DNA of 64,000 nt. Origin: UMGS1696 sp963643035 (GTDB lineage: Bacteria; Bacillota; Clostridia; Oscillospirales; CAG-272). The DNA lies in assembly GCA_963643035.1 (NCBI GenBank), contig CAVIKO010000001.1, positions 1 to 64,000 on the forward strand, in the 5' to 3' direction. The notes under the pieces are model-generated. The model made no database searches. It was not told the DNA's origin and was given only the letters and a program-made list of their open reading frames with translations. Positions 42,148-50,415 of this stretch are shown piece after piece. The position numbers and the translations under genes were made by a program. How positions within the stretch are numbered: the first letter of the stretch is position 1; each line of letters begins with the position of its first letter.

Positions 42148-43800
42148 GTGAAAAAGAAAATTATATTTGTCGTACTGCTCCTGCTGTGTTTTATTCCCAC
42201 GGCGGTCGCGGTGTCCAGCTATTATACGACCCAGAACGCGCCAGTGGACGAGAAAACTGCGGTGCGCCTGTCCATTACGGATCTAAATGAAAAGGAATAT
42301 ACATTCTCAAGGGACGATGGGGAAAGCGCACAGGACATGATCCGCTTCTTCCTTGCTATGCAGCAGAACGCCACCTCTATCGTAGGACTGCCGGATTCGC
42401 TGACCGGAGAGCTGTTCTTTAAGGTGACGCTTTCCACAAATGTCAAGGACGCGACCTATCGATATTACTTCAATCCGGATCCGACGATGAACTATTTCCT
42501 CGATCCGTCCGGCGCGGCCTTCAAGATCAGCGAAGCAGATGCAGCATCGTTTATCACCACGGAATACGCGGAGAGCATCTACTCCTCCTCCGCGATGCCG
42601 GTGCTCACCCTTTCCAATATGTACACCGTCCTGCCGGACAGCGCGGTCTGGCAGTATAAGAATTACACGGGTGCATATGTGGATTCCGATGTGACTGAGG
42701 CTACCTCGGCAGATGTCGAAAGCTATTCTCTGGAAGGCGGGTTTGATCTCTCCTTTGACGTACAGCCGGACTATTTCGCCATAAAGATCACGGATGGCAG
42801 CGGCGGCACGCTCTTTGACGATATGTATGACCGCCTGAGCAGCGATTTTACATTTGAGTCGAACACCACATTAAACGTTTCCGTGATTGCAAAATGGTAC
42901 GAGGATCCCGCGCGCAGCTTCTGTGGAGAACTGGATTACAATTTCACGAGTCTGGTGACGGCTCCGGCGGAATTTTACCTCGGCGTGAAGTCCGTGAAGC
43001 TCGGCAGCTTTACGTCTATCACCGGTCTGAACGTCTTAAATCCCGATAGGATTCAGTTTACCTGCGAGCCGAGTCTTGATTTTACGCCGACCTTCTATAA
43101 GGAAGGCGATTACGTCGTGGCGATCCTGCCCGTGGACGCAACACTCACTGCCGGAACGTACAATATAACTCTCGTCTACGGCGGCTCAACGCAGACATTG
43201 TCTCTGAACGTGGAGGCTAAGGATTTCCAGTCGTCCAACATCAATGTGTCGAGTACAATGCTCAATATGTACCGCACAAGCGAGACGATCTCCGCGTTTG
43301 AAAAAGTGCGTGCGGAGCTGACCGCGACTTCCTCTGACGTGCGGTATTTCAGCGGCTCCTTCCTCAGCTCTCCGGCGACCGGAGCGACCCTGCTGCGCGG
43401 ATTCGGACGGGAGATTGTATTAAATGGCGATACTAACAACAAATACCGAAACAACGGCGTGGATTTTGCGCTGCCGTCTGGTACGAATATACTCGCGGCA
43501 AATGACGGCGTAGTGGTCTACAGCGGTATCTTAGATTACACAGGATGCATGGTCGTCATCGATCATGGCTTCGGCGTGAAAACGTGGTACTACAATATGG
43601 CGAAAACGAGCGTCTCCGTAGGCGATACGGTGAAAAAGGGAGACGCGGTCGGTACGGCAGGCAACACAGGTTTCGTGGCATTCGATTCCACCGGCGTCCA
43701 TATCGCAATGTCTGTCGGCGACAAATTCGTCTGCCCGTATGATGCGTGGGACGACAGCAAGGATTACGGCAAGATCACCATCTGGGGCATCGACGACTGA
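42148..43800 (+). CDS. secreted or anchored protein with degenerate LytM (M23-like) domain
   Basis: About 550 aa. GTG at 42148 is preferred (VKKKIIFVVLLLL signal or anchor helix follows at once); a TTG at 42094 would add 18 residues. Residues about 30-420 form a beta-rich extracellular region. The C-terminal LytM fold reads NNGVDFALPSG, VVIDHGFGVKTWYYNMAK, VGDTVKKGDAVGTAGNTG, STGVHIAMSVG. Active M23 peptidases have HxGxDxxxP, YxHL and HxH; here the first His is Asn, YxH is YYN, and only one His of HxH remains. It is therefore probably non-catalytic, like division- or sporulation-linked LytM scaffolds (EnvC/SpoIIQ-type). Possible role in wall-remodelling control. Confidence 0.75.
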   Translation: MKKKIIFVVLLLLCFIPTAVAVSSYYTTQNAPVDEKTAVRLSITDLNEKEYTFSRDDGESAQDMIRFFLAMQQNATSIVGLPDSLTGELFFKVTLSTNVKDATYRYYFNPDPTMNYFLDPSGAAFKISEADAASFITTEYAESIYSSSAMPVLTLSNMYTVLPDSAVWQYKNYTGAYVDSDVTEATSADVESYSLEGGFDLSFDVQPDYFAIKITDGSGGTLFDDMYDRLSSDFTFESNTTLNVSVIAKWYEDPARSFCGELDYNFTSLVTAPAEFYLGVKSVKLGSFTSITGLNVLNPDRIQFTCEPSLDFTPTFYKEGDYVVAILPVDATLTAGTYNITLVYGGSTQTLSLNVEAKDFQSSNINVSSTMLNMYRTSETISAFEKVRAELTATSSDVRYFSGSFLSSPATGATLLRGFGREIVLNGDTNNKYRNNGVDFALPSGTNILAANDGVVVYSGILDYTGCMVVIDHGFGVKTWYYNMAKTSVSVGDTVKKGDAVGTAGNTGFVAFDSTGVHIAMSVGDKFVCPYDAWDDSKDYGKITIWGIDD

Positions 43801-43927
43801 CGGCAGACAACAAACGGCAGACGGCGGATCGATGGCTGCGGGCCGGAACCCCTCTGTCTGCATACTGCAGTATTCTATAACTGATAAGGAGTCGTGCATA
43901 TCCGAAAATTATCTAGTATGCACGGCT

Positions 43928-43984
43928 CCTTTTCTCTTACGAGAAACCTTTTCTCTTACGAGAAACCTTTTCTCTTACGAGAAA
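43928..43984 (+). repeat. three exact tandem 19-bp palindromic units before the fucosidase gene
   Basis: CCTTTTCTCTTACGAGAAA occurs three times without a mismatch at 43928, 43947 and 43966. Each unit contains TTTCTC-TTAC-GAGAAA, a perfect inverted repeat. The array ends 3 nt before the AGGAGG of the fucosidase gene. It could be a multi-site operator or a set of leader hairpins close to the ribosome-binding site. Confidence 0.85.
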
Positions 43985-43998
43985 ATAGGAGGACGACT

Positions 43999-45294
43999 AT
44001 GTATTACGAAAACAATTGGCAGTCTCTGAACAGCCGCCCGGTTCCCGCGTGGTTCGGCAAGGCGAAATTCGGTATTTTTATCCACTGGGGACTCTATTCC
44101 GTGCCGGCATATACGGCGCGCGGACAGTATGCGGAGTGGTATATGCAGCAGATCCGGGACGAAAATCATCCGGCGCGTGCGTTCCACGACAGGGTATACG
44201 GCAGAGGCTTCCACTATGAGGATTTTGTATCCCAATTTACCGCAGAACTTTTTGACGCGGCGCAGTGGGCGGAGCTGTTCCGGAAAAGCGGTGCGAAATA
44301 CATCAATTTTGTCTCCAAGCACCACGACGGTTTTTGTCTCTACAAATCGAAATACGCCTACAACTGGAACTCCGTCGATGTCGGCCCGCACCGGGATTTT
44401 TTGGCGGAGTTGAAGACGGCGATGGAAGGAACGGGCGTGCGGTTTGGCGTGTACCATTCCGTATATGAGTGGTTCCATCCGTTATATCTCGAAAATCCGG
44501 AAACCTATGCGACGGAGCACCTCATCCCGATGCTCAAGGAACTGATGGAAAAATACCAGCCGTACACACTCTTTACCGATGGTGAGTGGGAACAGCCGTC
44601 CTCGACCTGGCATTCCACGGATTTTTTGCAGTGGCTCTTCAACGAGTCGTCCATCCGCGACACCATTGTGGTTAACGATCGGTGGGGCAGCGAGACGCGC
44701 GGCAGATTGGGAGGCAATTACACCACAGAATACGGCGAGGTCGGCGGCGGTGTGCAGATCGAGGATCATACGCGTCCGTTTGAGGAGTGCAGGGGAATCG
44801 GTAAATCATTTGGATTCAACCGTATCGAGGGTGTGGATGATTATATGACGGCAAAGGAACTGCTTATTACCCTCTGTGATCTCGTCTCCAAGGGCGGCAA
44901 TTTTCTGCTCAATATCGGACCCGCAGCGGACGGTACGATTCCGGTAATCATGGAGGAACGGCTGCGGCAGATGGGGGATTGGCTCGCGACAAACGGCGAA
45001 GCGATCTACGACAGTGAGGTATATGACCGCGAGGGAGAGCCGGGTGTATGGTACACAAAGCGGGACGGACATCTCTACGCCATCCTCGAAAGATTCCCAT
45101 TTGGCAGACGTGTACTCGATAAGGTTCCATTCAGCGAAGGTCTGACCGCGAAGCTGCTCGGCAATGAGGAGATTCCGATCCCTGTGCAGGAGGAGAACGG
45201 CAGAACAGCGCTGTGTTTCCCGCCAATCGATCCGTCCGCGGTACAGACGAAGCATCTCTATGTGATCCGTCTGGACAAGGAGACAAACGTATGA
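43999..45294 (+). CDS. GH29 alpha-L-fucosidase, cytoplasmic
   Basis: 431 aa. ATG at 43999 behind AGGAGG. Family features are WFGKAKFGIFIHWGLYSVPA near residue 18, KYINFVSKHHDGFCLY near 100, the nucleophile Asp194 in LFTDGEWE, and GGNFLLNIGPAADGTI near 305. It would hydrolyse alpha-L-fucosyl residues with retention. No signal peptide, so it acts on imported fucosylated oligosaccharides. It is followed by a phosphoesterase gene overlapping by ATGA and a GH20 gene, forming one operon. Confidence 0.92.
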   Translation: MYYENNWQSLNSRPVPAWFGKAKFGIFIHWGLYSVPAYTARGQYAEWYMQQIRDENHPARAFHDRVYGRGFHYEDFVSQFTAELFDAAQWAELFRKSGAKYINFVSKHHDGFCLYKSKYAYNWNSVDVGPHRDFLAELKTAMEGTGVRFGVYHSVYEWFHPLYLENPETYATEHLIPMLKELMEKYQPYTLFTDGEWEQPSSTWHSTDFLQWLFNESSIRDTIVVNDRWGSETRGRLGGNYTTEYGEVGGGVQIEDHTRPFEECRGIGKSFGFNRIEGVDDYMTAKELLITLCDLVSKGGNFLLNIGPAADGTIPVIMEERLRQMGDWLATNGEAIYDSEVYDREGEPGVWYTKRDGHLYAILERFPFGRRVLDKVPFSEGLTAKLLGNEEIPIPVQEENGRTALCFPPIDPSAVQTKHLYVIRLDKETNV

Positions 45295-46115
45295 AAGTAG
45301 TGGAGACAAGACTTCACATCGGACTGCCCGCACCCGTATCCCTTTTGCACATCAGCGATACGCACTTGACCTATGCCGATGAACGGGACGATCAGCGCAA
45401 AATGGATCTTGCGGCCGGACGAGCTCCCTGTTTTCCGCACAACGCGGACGATCTGCGCGTGGAATGCGCTTATGCAAAGGAAGCGGGAATCCCGATTCTT
45501 CACACCGGGGATCTCATCGATTTTGTATCGGCGGCAAACCTTGATGCTGCAAAGCGGTTCATGGAGGAGAACGATGTGCTGTTTATCGCCGGAAACCATG
45601 AATTCAGTCTGTATGTCGGTGAAGCGTTCGAGGACGCGGCGTACCGGAATCAGAGTCTCTCTAAGGTGCAGGCGGCGTTTCCGGAAAATATCCGTTTTAC
45701 CTCCCGGAGGTTGGGCGGTGTGAAGTTTATCGGGATCGACAACGGCTACTATCGGTTTGAAAGGGCGCAGCTGAACGCACTGAAAGCGGAGCTTGCCGAC
45801 GGTCTGCCTGCGATCCTCTATATGCACAATCCGCTGCACGAACCGGAGCTGTACCGTCTTTCGATGACCAAAAATCCCTGCGCCTATCTGACCGGAACAC
45901 CGGAGGAGTGGATGCAGACATACGACGACTACCGATACAGACAGCAAAAAGCGGACGAGGAGACGTGGGAGACGATCCGTTTTATCGAAGCCTGCCCGCA
46001 GATTCGTGCGATTTTTGCCGGACATCTCCATTACGATTACGACGGTATGATTGCAGAGCGTCTGCCGCAATATGTCACCGGTATCGGTACGGCACGGTGC
46101 GTTACCATTGATTAA
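45291..46115 (+). CDS. calcineurin-like metallophosphoesterase
   Basis: 274 aa. Metal-site motifs in order: ISDTH (Asp23, His25), HTGDLIDF near residue 78, AGNHEFS near 104, MHNPLHEP near 182 and GHLHYDYD near 244. The start codon overlaps the fucosidase stop (ATGA), so translation is coupled. Cytoplasmic. The operon context suggests removal of a phosphate from a glycan or sugar phosphate, but the family is broad and the substrate cannot be read from sequence. Confidence 0.85.
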   Translation: MKVVETRLHIGLPAPVSLLHISDTHLTYADERDDQRKMDLAAGRAPCFPHNADDLRVECAYAKEAGIPILHTGDLIDFVSAANLDAAKRFMEENDVLFIAGNHEFSLYVGEAFEDAAYRNQSLSKVQAAFPENIRFTSRRLGGVKFIGIDNGYYRFERAQLNALKAELADGLPAILYMHNPLHEPELYRLSMTKNPCAYLTGTPEEWMQTYDDYRYRQQKADEETWETIRFIEACPQIRAIFAGHLHYDYDGMIAERLPQYVTGIGTARCVTID

Positions 46116-46143
46116 ATTCCAAATTACATAAGCGAGGCATTTC

Positions 46144-48051
46144 ATGCAAACACTTTCCCTCCATCTCACAGGCATTCCGGCAGAACTGATCGGCGGTGTA
46201 CAGGAAGCCGCGGCGATCCTGCCCATTACGCTGTCCTCCAACGGTATTCCGGTATCCGTAGAGCAGGGCGAAAAGCTCATCGCGGAGCTTACGCCGTCGG
46301 GCGGCAGAATCGTCTATTCCAAAAAAGTCGAGATTTTTCGCGCCCTTTCCCATATCGCACGGGAGGGGATCGGCTGCTACATCGAGGAAAAGGCAACGTT
46401 CCGTACAAACGGTTTCATGCTCGACGCTTCCCGAAACGCAGTCGAATCCCCGGAGGCGGTCATGCGGCTGATCCGGTACATGGCGTTGCTCGGCATGAAT
46501 ATTCTGATGCTCTACACGGAGGATACCTACGAGGTCGAGGGATACCCGTATTTCGGCTATATGCGCGGTGGCTATTCCAAGGCGGACATCCGGCGCATGG
46601 ACGACTATGCCTATTCGTTCGGTGTGGAGATGATGCCGTGCATCCAGACGCTCGGTCACCACGCGATGATCCTGCGCTGGTTCCGCAATATGGCGCCGAT
46701 TTCCGATACGGGAGACGTGCTGCTTGCCGGAGAAGAGGCGACCTATCGCTATCTCCGTCAGATCATTGGTGATGCAAGCGAACCGTACCGTTCCAAACGG
46801 ATCCACATCGGCATGGACGAATCCGGCTCTCTCGGCACCGGAGCATATCGCGGAAAGCACGGTGTGCGTCCGAAGATCGACATTTTCACGGAGCATATGG
46901 CAAAAGTACGCGAAATCACGAATGAGCTGGGACTGCAGCCTATGATCTGGAGCGATATGTATTTTGCTCTCTGCTCTCCCACGCACGATTATGATCCGGA
47001 GTGCGTGATCTCTGATGAGGTGAAGGCGAAGATCCCGGACGACGTGCAGCTTGTGTACTGGGATTACTACCATCAGAGCTACGATTTCTACCGCGGTGTG
47101 ATCGAAAGACATAGAGAGGTCGGTGCTCCTCTTCTGTTCGCTGGCGGTATGTGGAACTGGCAATCCCCGGCGGTCAATTACGAATATATGATTTCCACCT
47201 CTGTGCCGGGGCTGCGCGCCAGTCGGGATGCCGGCGTTGAGGAGGTGTTCGTGACCGCGTGGGGAGACGATGGGGTGGAAAACAGCCTGCCGTCTCTGTA
47301 TTACGGGCTTGCTCTGTACGCGGAATTTGACTACTGCGGCGAATACGACCCGAATACGCTTAACGCACGGTTCGCCGCGCTCTTTGGCACGGATCCCGCC
47401 GTGTATTACGACCAGTCCCGGTTCGATATGGTGCCGGACGCGATCAAGGACGCTACTCTTGCCCCTAATCCGTCATTCATGCTGCTCTACGAGGATCCGC
47501 TGACGTTGGTGTTTGAAAAGGATCTTGAGGGTGTGCCGCTTGCTGCCCATTATACCGAGGTCGCAGACGAATTTGCCGCGCTCTCCACGAAAACGACCGG
47601 GGAACTTCAGCCGATGGCGGAGCATTACGCTATCCTTGCGACCGTCCTGCGAGACAAATGCATCTGGCGGGAGAACGCTCCCCGGATCGTGCGCAGCGGC
47701 GATCGTACCGCAGCGGTCGAGATGGCGGCTCTCGCGGATACGCTTGTTGAGGAACTGCGTTCGTTCGCTGACAGCTGGTACGCACTCTGGATGGAAAACA
47801 ATCATCCGCAGGGCTACGATATACTGGACATTCGCATGGGTGCGCAGATCCGCCGCATGGAAACCGCTGCCCGCCGGATGCACGCGTTTGCCAATGGGAC
47901 ACTTGACACCATTGCCGAAATGGAAAAGGAAAAGCTCCCCTATACCATTGAGCGGGAGTGGTGGTATCTTCCTTACCACGGCGGTACCGGCAAGGTAGGC
48001 AGATTCGGATCCTGGGCAGGCTGTATCACAGCGGAATTTATGGGATATTAA
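46144..48051 (+). CDS. GH20-type beta-N-acetylhexosaminidase-like enzyme
   Basis: 635 aa. The catalytic Asp225-Glu226 pair is in RIHIGMDESGSLGTG, as in GH20 enzymes that use substrate-assisted catalysis. Before it, FMLDASRNAV near residue 91, LLGMNILMLYTEDTYEVEG near 115 and MPCIQTLGHH near 164 follow the barrel strands. QLVYWDYYH near 305 and GMWNWQSP near 335 follow. It resembles hexosaminidase-D-like GH20 members. A helical C-terminal part spans about 450-620. No signal peptide. Last gene of the fucosidase operon, with a terminator after it. It would release GlcNAc or GalNAc from imported glycans. Confidence 0.8.
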   Translation: MQTLSLHLTGIPAELIGGVQEAAAILPITLSSNGIPVSVEQGEKLIAELTPSGGRIVYSKKVEIFRALSHIAREGIGCYIEEKATFRTNGFMLDASRNAVESPEAVMRLIRYMALLGMNILMLYTEDTYEVEGYPYFGYMRGGYSKADIRRMDDYAYSFGVEMMPCIQTLGHHAMILRWFRNMAPISDTGDVLLAGEEATYRYLRQIIGDASEPYRSKRIHIGMDESGSLGTGAYRGKHGVRPKIDIFTEHMAKVREITNELGLQPMIWSDMYFALCSPTHDYDPECVISDEVKAKIPDDVQLVYWDYYHQSYDFYRGVIERHREVGAPLLFAGGMWNWQSPAVNYEYMISTSVPGLRASRDAGVEEVFVTAWGDDGVENSLPSLYYGLALYAEFDYCGEYDPNTLNARFAALFGTDPAVYYDQSRFDMVPDAIKDATLAPNPSFMLLYEDPLTLVFEKDLEGVPLAAHYTEVADEFAALSTKTTGELQPMAEHYAILATVLRDKCIWRENAPRIVRSGDRTAAVEMAALADTLVEELRSFADSWYALWMENNHPQGYDILDIRMGAQIRRMETAARRMHAFANGTLDTIAEMEKEKLPYTIEREWWYLPYHGGTGKVGRFGSWAGCITAEFMGY

Positions 48052-48147
48052 ACCGGACAGGAAGGCTGCCGCAGAGTATACGTACTGTCTTGTACCTGTG
48101 TGCGGGATCTCATGCCGAACCAATAGAAATGCGCCACCGGACGCACC

Positions 48148-48199
48148 AAAAGACGGAAAGCTTCTCCATCCTCAGGATGGGAAAGCTTTCCGTCTTTTC
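48148..48199. terminator. bidirectional terminator
   Basis: AAAAGACGGAAAGCTT pairs with AAGCTTTCCGTCTTTT, with an inner CATCC/GGATG stem. It separates the convergent GH20 and SGNH genes. Confidence 0.9.
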
Positions 48200-48220
48200 T
48201 CGTTCTCTCTTTATTTTCGA

Positions 48221-49024
48221 TCACCATTTCGCAGAGGAGTTGTGGAAGCCGGTGCCGATGAAGCCGACCTGCGTGAAGTCCTCCGGGTGATTGCGAATGA
48301 TGTAGTCGATGTAGGTCATCACGATCTCGGCGGTGAAGCGGTAGCCGGCGGGATTCAGATGACCGCCCAGGCAGAAGTTTTTGTGGAACTGTTCGTCGTA
48401 GACCGGCGCATCGCGATAGAGGTCGATCACATATGTGAACGGAAAAACCTTCGCGAATTCATGGAGCAGTGCTGCATGGGCAGCCTTTTTCGCGTCCTGT
48501 TCCGCGCTGTTATTGCAATCACGCGGCATCGTCATGAGGAAGAAACGCGATTTCTCCTCGATGGCGCGGTATTTTTGCAAGACTTTCCCGTAGTAGCCCG
48601 CAAACGTTTTGGCATTCTTTTCGCAGTCCTCCAGGCAGATGTCCGCTGTCGTGCCCAGCGTATCGCCGCGGTTCAGCAGATCGTTCACGCCGAGTGCCAC
48701 AATGTACGCCTGGCACGCGTATGCTGGATTCCAGAAGTCCTTCGATGCCGCAAAGCTGTCGCAGTATTCGCTTGCCGTCATCCCGCCGCGCGAGAAATTG
48801 TATACCTTGCAGCCGGCGGCACGGGCGATGTACTGCCCCCATGAATATTCAAATAAATCGTGGTAGCCGCGCTGTCCGTCTTCTGTCAGCGATTCAAATT
48901 CACCTGAGGACAGACTGTCTCCAATGCAGGCAATGGTGCGAAAGATTGCTGTGAGACCTCCGTCCGGCTTGATACAGTCAAGGGGCAGTTCTCCCGGGTT
49001 CGCATAATAACGTCGCATATCCAT
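48221..49024 (-). CDS. SGNH/GDSL hydrolase family protein
   Basis: 267 aa from the ATG at 49024, chosen because GGAGG lies 8 nt upstream. Block I is ACIGDSLSSGEF near residue 32, block II NFSRGGMTASEY near 76, block III VALGVNDLL near 110 and block V GGHLNPAGY near 219. No signal peptide or membrane helix. Such enzymes are often carbohydrate deacetylases; action on imported acetylated sugars would fit the neighbouring glycosidases, but this is inference. A promoter lies at 49059-49087. Confidence 0.85.
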   Translation of the reverse strand: MDMRRYYANPGELPLDCIKPDGGLTAIFRTIACIGDSLSSGEFESLTEDGQRGYHDLFEYSWGQYIARAAGCKVYNFSRGGMTASEYCDSFAASKDFWNPAYACQAYIVALGVNDLLNRGDTLGTTADICLEDCEKNAKTFAGYYGKVLQKYRAIEEKSRFFLMTMPRDCNNSAEQDAKKAAHAALLHEFAKVFPFTYVIDLYRDAPVYDEQFHKNFCLGGHLNPAGYRFTAEIVMTYIDYIIRNHPEDFTQVGFIGTGFHNSSAKW

Positions 49025-49058
49025 TGTGATTTCCTCCGTAATTGATTGATTTGTGGAT

Positions 49059-49087
49059 AGTATAGCAGAATATCGCCGCAATTACAA
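49059..49087 (-). promoter_or_regulatory. sigma-A promoter of the SGNH gene
   Basis: On the minus strand TTGTAA, 17-bp spacer, TATACT with TG before it. Confidence 0.7.
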
Positions 49088-49115
49088 GGGGAGAACGGAT
49101 AATTTTCGGGAATTA

Positions 49116-49880
49116 TTACCCCACGAGCACAAGGATCGCCTGCACGAGTTTCCAGCTGTTGATTCCCATGATTGTCAGGCCTACAATTCCCAAAAGCGGC
49201 CGCACCGGGATCTTCCGACAGAGGAACGCTGCAAACGGAGCCGCAATCACGCCGCCGACGATGAGTCCGAGAACGGACGGCAGATAGTCCCGCAGCGAAC
49301 CGAGCGAAAAAAAAAACGTGATGCTCTCCGCCAGAGTTACGAAAAATTCCGCCGTGTTCACGGAGCCGATCGTCTTGTGGACGTCGTGATCCCGGGCGAG
49401 CAGCGTGGATGTGACCACAGGTCCCCATCCGCCGCCGCCCATCGCATCGCTTGTCCCGCCGATAAAGGCAAGCGGGCAGACCCATGCGCCCACCTTTTTT
49501 TCCGATACATCTCCCTTTTTGCGGAACATCTTCAGAAAAATCACCAGTCCCATCGCCACCAGATACGCGCTGATGAATGGCGCGATTATCCGGTCGTCAA
49601 AGGACGTGAGAATGTATGCCCCAAATACGCCGCCGATCACCCCCGGGATCGCCAGACGGACAAAGAGCGCGCGCGATACGTTCTTCATCGAAAGGTGCGA
49701 AATCCCGGATGCGAGGGTTGTGAAAATTTCGGCGGCGTGCGTGCAAGCGGACGATACCGCAGACGATACGCCAAAGGTGCGCAGAAACGTCGAGCAGCTC
49801 ACTCCATACGCCATACCAAGCGTTCCATCGATGAGCTGCGCCAAAAATCCGACGATGAGACAGAGAAAGAAGATTCTCAT
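49116..49880 (-). CDS. TauE/SafE-family membrane permease
   Basis: 254 aa with about eight transmembrane helices in two halves. The halves contain IDGTLGMAYGVSCST near residue 18 and GTSDAMGGGGWGPVVTSTLL near residue 143, the paired re-entrant motifs of this family. THAAEIFTTLASGISH near residue 47 and NTAEFFVTLAES near 175 are the conserved acidic helix stretches. Family members export sulfite, sulfoacetate or other organosulfur anions. A sulfate- or sulfonate-related role would suit a sulfated-glycan user, but there is no direct link. AAGGGG precedes the ATG. Confidence 0.85.
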   Translation of the reverse strand: MRIFFLCLIVGFLAQLIDGTLGMAYGVSCSTFLRTFGVSSAVSSACTHAAEIFTTLASGISHLSMKNVSRALFVRLAIPGVIGGVFGAYILTSFDDRIIAPFISAYLVAMGLVIFLKMFRKKGDVSEKKVGAWVCPLAFIGGTSDAMGGGGWGPVVTSTLLARDHDVHKTIGSVNTAEFFVTLAESITFFFSLGSLRDYLPSVLGLIVGGVIAAPFAAFLCRKIPVRPLLGIVGLTIMGINSWKLVQAILVLVG

Positions 49881-49918
49881 TATAAGTAACCCCTTATATG
49901 GATGATAAGTATGCGGTG

Positions 49919-49947
49919 ATTATAGCACACGGCGTCGCCCCTGTCAA
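49919..49947 (-). promoter_or_regulatory. perfect-consensus sigma-A promoter of the TauE gene
   Basis: On the minus strand TTGACA, 17-bp spacer, TATAAT with TG before it. Confidence 0.85.
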
Positions 49948-50102
49948 TGGAGCACGCGGATTTTTTCGATTCTGTCGCGGTTTTCGTCCAGTTTTTACCT
50001 CCCGCGACAGAACACGGTACTCGAGATATGTGTGTATAAGATGCCTATCCACAACATCGATGCAAAAATCCCCGCCGCGGTACGTTATTTTCGTATAATA
50101 CC

Positions 50103-50131
50103 TTGACTTTGAACGGCAAAAAAGCTATAAT
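50103..50131 (+). promoter_or_regulatory. sigma-A promoter of rny
   Basis: TTGACT at 50103-50108, 17-bp spacer, TATAAT at 50126-50131. Confidence 0.85.
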
Positions 50132-50415
50132 ATATTGTACTATGTGTACGTATCCCCTGCCGCCAATCGGTGGATCGGATACACACGTGTAGAAAATGTA
50201 TCCGTTCCCGCAGGATGGCTCAGTCGTACGGACGGATACAGAGGAAAATCATTCCCGCAGTGCCGGTTGATCTGCCACAGACGCGCCGCTTCGGAGAAAT
50301 ACCGGAAAAATCCGCTGTCGGCATCGTTCAAAAGTCGAATAACCCCCGCATTTTGGGGAACGAGGTGTACAAAAACATGCAGCAAAAATCAGAAAAACAG
50401 AAAAGGAGGTGCCAG

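Larger units (their letters stand above)
49881..50415. other. divergent promoter region and long rny leader
   Basis: About 535 nt. The TauE promoter is at the left (49919-49947) and the rny promoter at 50103-50131. The rny leader (about 280 nt) contains a hairpin formed by TGTATCCGT and ACGGATACA (about 50198-50240). No known riboswitch recognised; a structured leader could autoregulate RNase Y. Confidence 0.55.

Noticed and set aside
43928..43984. Three tandem repeats as a CRISPR array
   Set aside because: The units are directly adjacent, with no unique spacers, and no cas gene is present.
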